Assembly: GCA_019914945.1 (NCBI GenBank)
Contig: CM034102.1
Span: 13,877,501 to 13,941,500 of the forward strand
DNA from: Typha latifolia
Taxonomy: Eukaryota; Streptophyta; Magnoliopsida; Poales; Typhaceae
Direction: 5' to 3'
DNA length: 64,000 bases
Shown: piece by piece, positions 61,440-64,000 of the stretch
Position numbering within the stretch: position 1 is the first letter of the stretch
Layout of the letters: every line of letters begins with the position of its first letter
Position numbers and translations under genes: made by a program
The notes under the pieces: model-generated
Database searches by the model: none
What the model saw: only the letters and a program-made list of their open reading frames with translations
Told to the model about the DNA's origin: nothing

Positions 61440-61660
61440 TGGGTGGGTTGCAACTTTAGGTATTTATATAAGTGGTTAAACAGATATTCGTTATTCGGAT
61501 CCGAATTCGATAGCAGTAGCTATACTCATATATGTAACCCCAAATAATTTTTGAAAGACGATATTCGTATTCGGATCTAAATATTTTACCAAAAACTATT
61601 TGTATTTAGATCGAATGTGATTTTTTTATCCATATTCGATCCAGTCAGATTCAACTAAGT
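61440..61660. repeat. TATTCGGATC-rich repeat fragment, probably TE-derived
   Basis: Several copies of ATATTCGTATTCGGATC-type sequence in both orientations resemble subterminal regions of plant hAT MITE-like elements. Termini and a target duplication were not identified. Confidence 0.4.
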
Positions 61661-62589
61661 CTGTCTTAATTATTTCTCTAATTGCTAATATAATAAGCTG
61701 ATCGGATCAACGACTTATATGACAACTACAGTGAAATAAATTCCTTCTCTTACTAAGTTTAAACCAGCGTCTAAAATTTGTAAGAGGGGTAGTTTGGTCA
61801 AAAACTCGGGAAGACTGACTTAGGAAAATAACAATTAAAACGTGGTGCAAAACTGATTGATTCCAAGGATGAGGAGCATTTTGGATTTTGGTGGAACCAA
61901 GGAAAGTTATTCCAAGCGAACTGTAGATATATTTTAATGGAATTATTTGGACACGACAAGTGAACCCAGCTCATCACAATGACTGCATCTAGCTATGCCA
62001 CCCTTTTTCTAATTTAATTTTAATAAATATTTATATTTTTTAATAATAAATTTAAATGTCCTTATCTCCAAGAGATGGTTGGAGATGACAATCACTTTGG
62101 AGCTATAATCTAATTAAATATAATAATGTTTTAGTATTTTCAAAGATGCTAAATTTATAATATTCTTTGAACTCACTATTGAAAAGATATTTTTTATTAA
62201 AATAATATTAAATGAAAAAAGGTCTATCTCTACATCATATTTAAATATTTTTATAAAGTCCCATTTAGTTGTTGGATAATAAAAAAAAGAAAGATTAACT
62301 CTTTGTATTCCTTCCTTAGGCATTTTGAGCCTGCTAGCTCTTTTTATTTGGATGGCTGGCAGCATCTCTAGAAGTTGCATCTCTTGGGATAAAACTCCCA
62401 ACCAAATTAAACTTAATCAAGTTGGGCTTGAGCTTGTGGAAGAATCCATCTCAGGTTTATCTTTTGTCTCTCTTTCACCAAGGATCTCTGGCTCATTGAT
62501 CATATTGGTTAAGAGTTGGGTCAATAGAGAATGGCTCACCGGCAATACTCTTCTTCCTTGTAAGTTGGTAATAGGAGTCCTCCTCTCGC

Positions 62590-62814
62590 TTGTGTGAAAA
62601 AATTAGAATAGTTATTCCTTTTAACAATAAGAGAGTCTGGGTTATTGGTTTGGCTTCTTGGATTATTGCCTTCATCCTCCAAGGCGGCCGCCGCCACCTC
62701 CTCTCCTCCTTCCCTTCCTCTCGGATCTCTTGTGCCTCTCGCGAGGCTAACTCCATTGCAGATTGTCTCATTAGTACTACTCGACTTGTGAATTATGGCC
62801 GATACATTTTATAA
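62590..62814 (+). mobile_element. Remnant of a LINE RNase H domain C-terminus
   Basis: The plus strand encodes RISCASREANSIADCLISTT near its end. REAN-x2-AD-x-L is the conserved end of the RNase H domain of plant LINEs. The upstream catalytic residues are not recognisable and a T-rich/A-rich stretch follows. This is a decayed fragment on the opposite strand to the LINE remnant at 1690-2395. Confidence 0.5.
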
Positions 62815-64000
62815 CCGTGATGATTAATTAATATAATCTTTTTTTATATTTAAAAAAAAATGTGGACCAAACTTTCAAAATGGCCACAATATGTTACCAC
62901 AAATAGTGTATAAATAAAAATGGTGTAGATAGAAAGCTAGTTGAGAGGGGGCAAAGTAGTTATTTGCCAAAATGGGATTAGGAAGAAGTTACTTATCTAA
63001 GTTTACTTGTCCCATCTAAAAATTGAGATAACAATAACACGATAGACATAGTTTTATCATCTTTCTTTCTTTCTTTTTCTTCCATCTCTGTGAAATAAAC
63101 CCATTTGGTAGTATTTTTATGCTAAAAGGAGGGATGTTAACACATACAACCAAACATGCCCTACCATATCTTTATCCATTGTGTGGAAAAGTCTATGGTT
63201 TTTTGCTACGGCGAATAATTTAAAAGTAACTATTAATTTCTTTCTCCTAATAAAATAATTAAAATTAAATAATACTAAATAAAATTAACCAGAAGTAACA
63301 TTTATATCAACCAAAAGTACCGGTCACTTTTTTAAATTATAAAGATAAATTAGTCGTATTTCATTTATCTTTAAACTATCTATTTTTTATAAAAAATAAA
63401 ATTGATAAAAGTTGACACTCTTATTACTAAGGAAACAGTTATAACGATAAACAATAAGAAAATACTTAAATTCAAATATTTTTTATCAATTAATCTAATC
63501 ACACATATAAAATATCTTATATTATTATACACCCTTTAATTTATCATCAGATAAGAAATATTTTTTAATAATTAATTAGTTAGTATCACATCATTACTCT
63601 TTTGCTGTTTCCTAGAAGACTGGACCATTTCGTACCAAAGATTTTGGACCACATGATAAACGATCGCACGTTTAGGAAGATCCACAGTATAGACTCGGAC
63701 AATTTCTTTTCTCTAAATTGATTGAATTTTAGTATTATCTTTTGGTCGATTATTAGTTATCAAGTCCTAATCGTAAGCATGAATAGAATTTTTGAGCCGT
63801 GACCTAATAATTTATATGGGGGTCTCCTTATGTCTATGATTGAGATGTTATAAAATACTTCTTCCAATTATTGAGCTCAGACTCATCCTGGTTCTATTAA
63901 TAAAACATGAAACAGGTAACGTAAGATTATCCTGTCATACAAAAGTAAAAATAATTTATTTTTTTTTCATACAAATCACCAAAATTCATTATATATATAT

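Larger units (their letters stand above)
59705..64000. other. Gene-poor, TE-derived right end of the window
   Basis: After the patatin-like promoter the DNA is AT-rich with repeat remnants: an (AT)n(AG)n run near 61015-61048, a purine-rich GGCGGAG/GGTGATGG tract at 61220-61440, a TATTCGGATCCGAATTCG repeat region at 61480-61650, and a LINE RNase H remnant near 62640-62812. The rest (62820-64000) shows no coding or RNA gene signal. Confidence 0.5.

Noticed and set aside
1..64000. A coordinated gene cluster or new multi-gene system
   Set aside because: Apart from the tandem GUX pair, the genes belong to unrelated housekeeping pathways and are oriented independently.
1..64000. CRISPR arrays, integrated viral genes and organelle DNA insertions
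   Set aside because: No regular repeat-spacer pattern, viral coding domain or long plastid/mitochondrial-like coding stretch was seen; repeats are microsatellites and transposon remnants.

Overview
This window is nuclear DNA of a flowering plant. The genes carry many GT-AG introns, the products are plant-specific (GUX xylan glucuronosyltransferases, a Kip-related CDK inhibitor, a STRUBBELIG-type receptor, a patatin-like lipase), and the spacers are AT-rich with transposon remnants. Very GC-rich third codon positions in some genes (GUX copy A exon 3, KRP exon 1) beside AT-rich genes, and the RAD51 and lipin sequences, suggest a monocot, probably not a grass. The species is not determined. All gene models below were built by hand from splice sites, reading phase and family knowledge.

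Layout from left to right: the 5' end of RAD51 (minus, running off the left edge); a decayed LINE fragment; the 20S proteasome alpha-5 gene (plus, 9 exons); a STRUBBELIG-receptor-family LRR receptor-like kinase (plus, 16 exons) with a near-perfect 239-bp palindrome in its largest intron; RNA polymerase I subunit A49 (minus, 4 exons); two tandem GUX/PGSIP-type GT8 glucuronosyltransferase genes (plus, 3 exons each) separated by hAT-like repeats; a lipin-type phosphatidate phosphatase, PAH (minus, 10 coding exons), whose introns contain two hAT-like insertions and a decayed copy of exon 7; a KRP/ICK CDK inhibitor (minus, 4 exons) with a (TG)12(AG)12 microsatellite touching its start codon; a hAT-like element; chloroplast uroporphyrinogen-III synthase (plus, 10 exons); a patatin-like phospholipase (minus, 6 exons); and about 4.3 kb of TE-derived, AT-rich DNA.

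The genes do not form a pathway or operon. They are mostly housekeeping genes (recombination, proteolysis, rRNA transcription, lipid synthesis, cell-cycle control, tetrapyrrole synthesis, cell wall) next to each other, as is usual in plants. The only functional grouping is the tandem GUX pair, which arose by local duplication that included the promoter. I found no clearly novel multi-gene system. The most unusual items are the young palindrome in the receptor gene, the nested exon duplication plus hAT insertion in PAH, a possible 54-nt extra PAH exon, the paired alternative splice junctions kept in both GUX copies, and the microsatellite at the KRP start.
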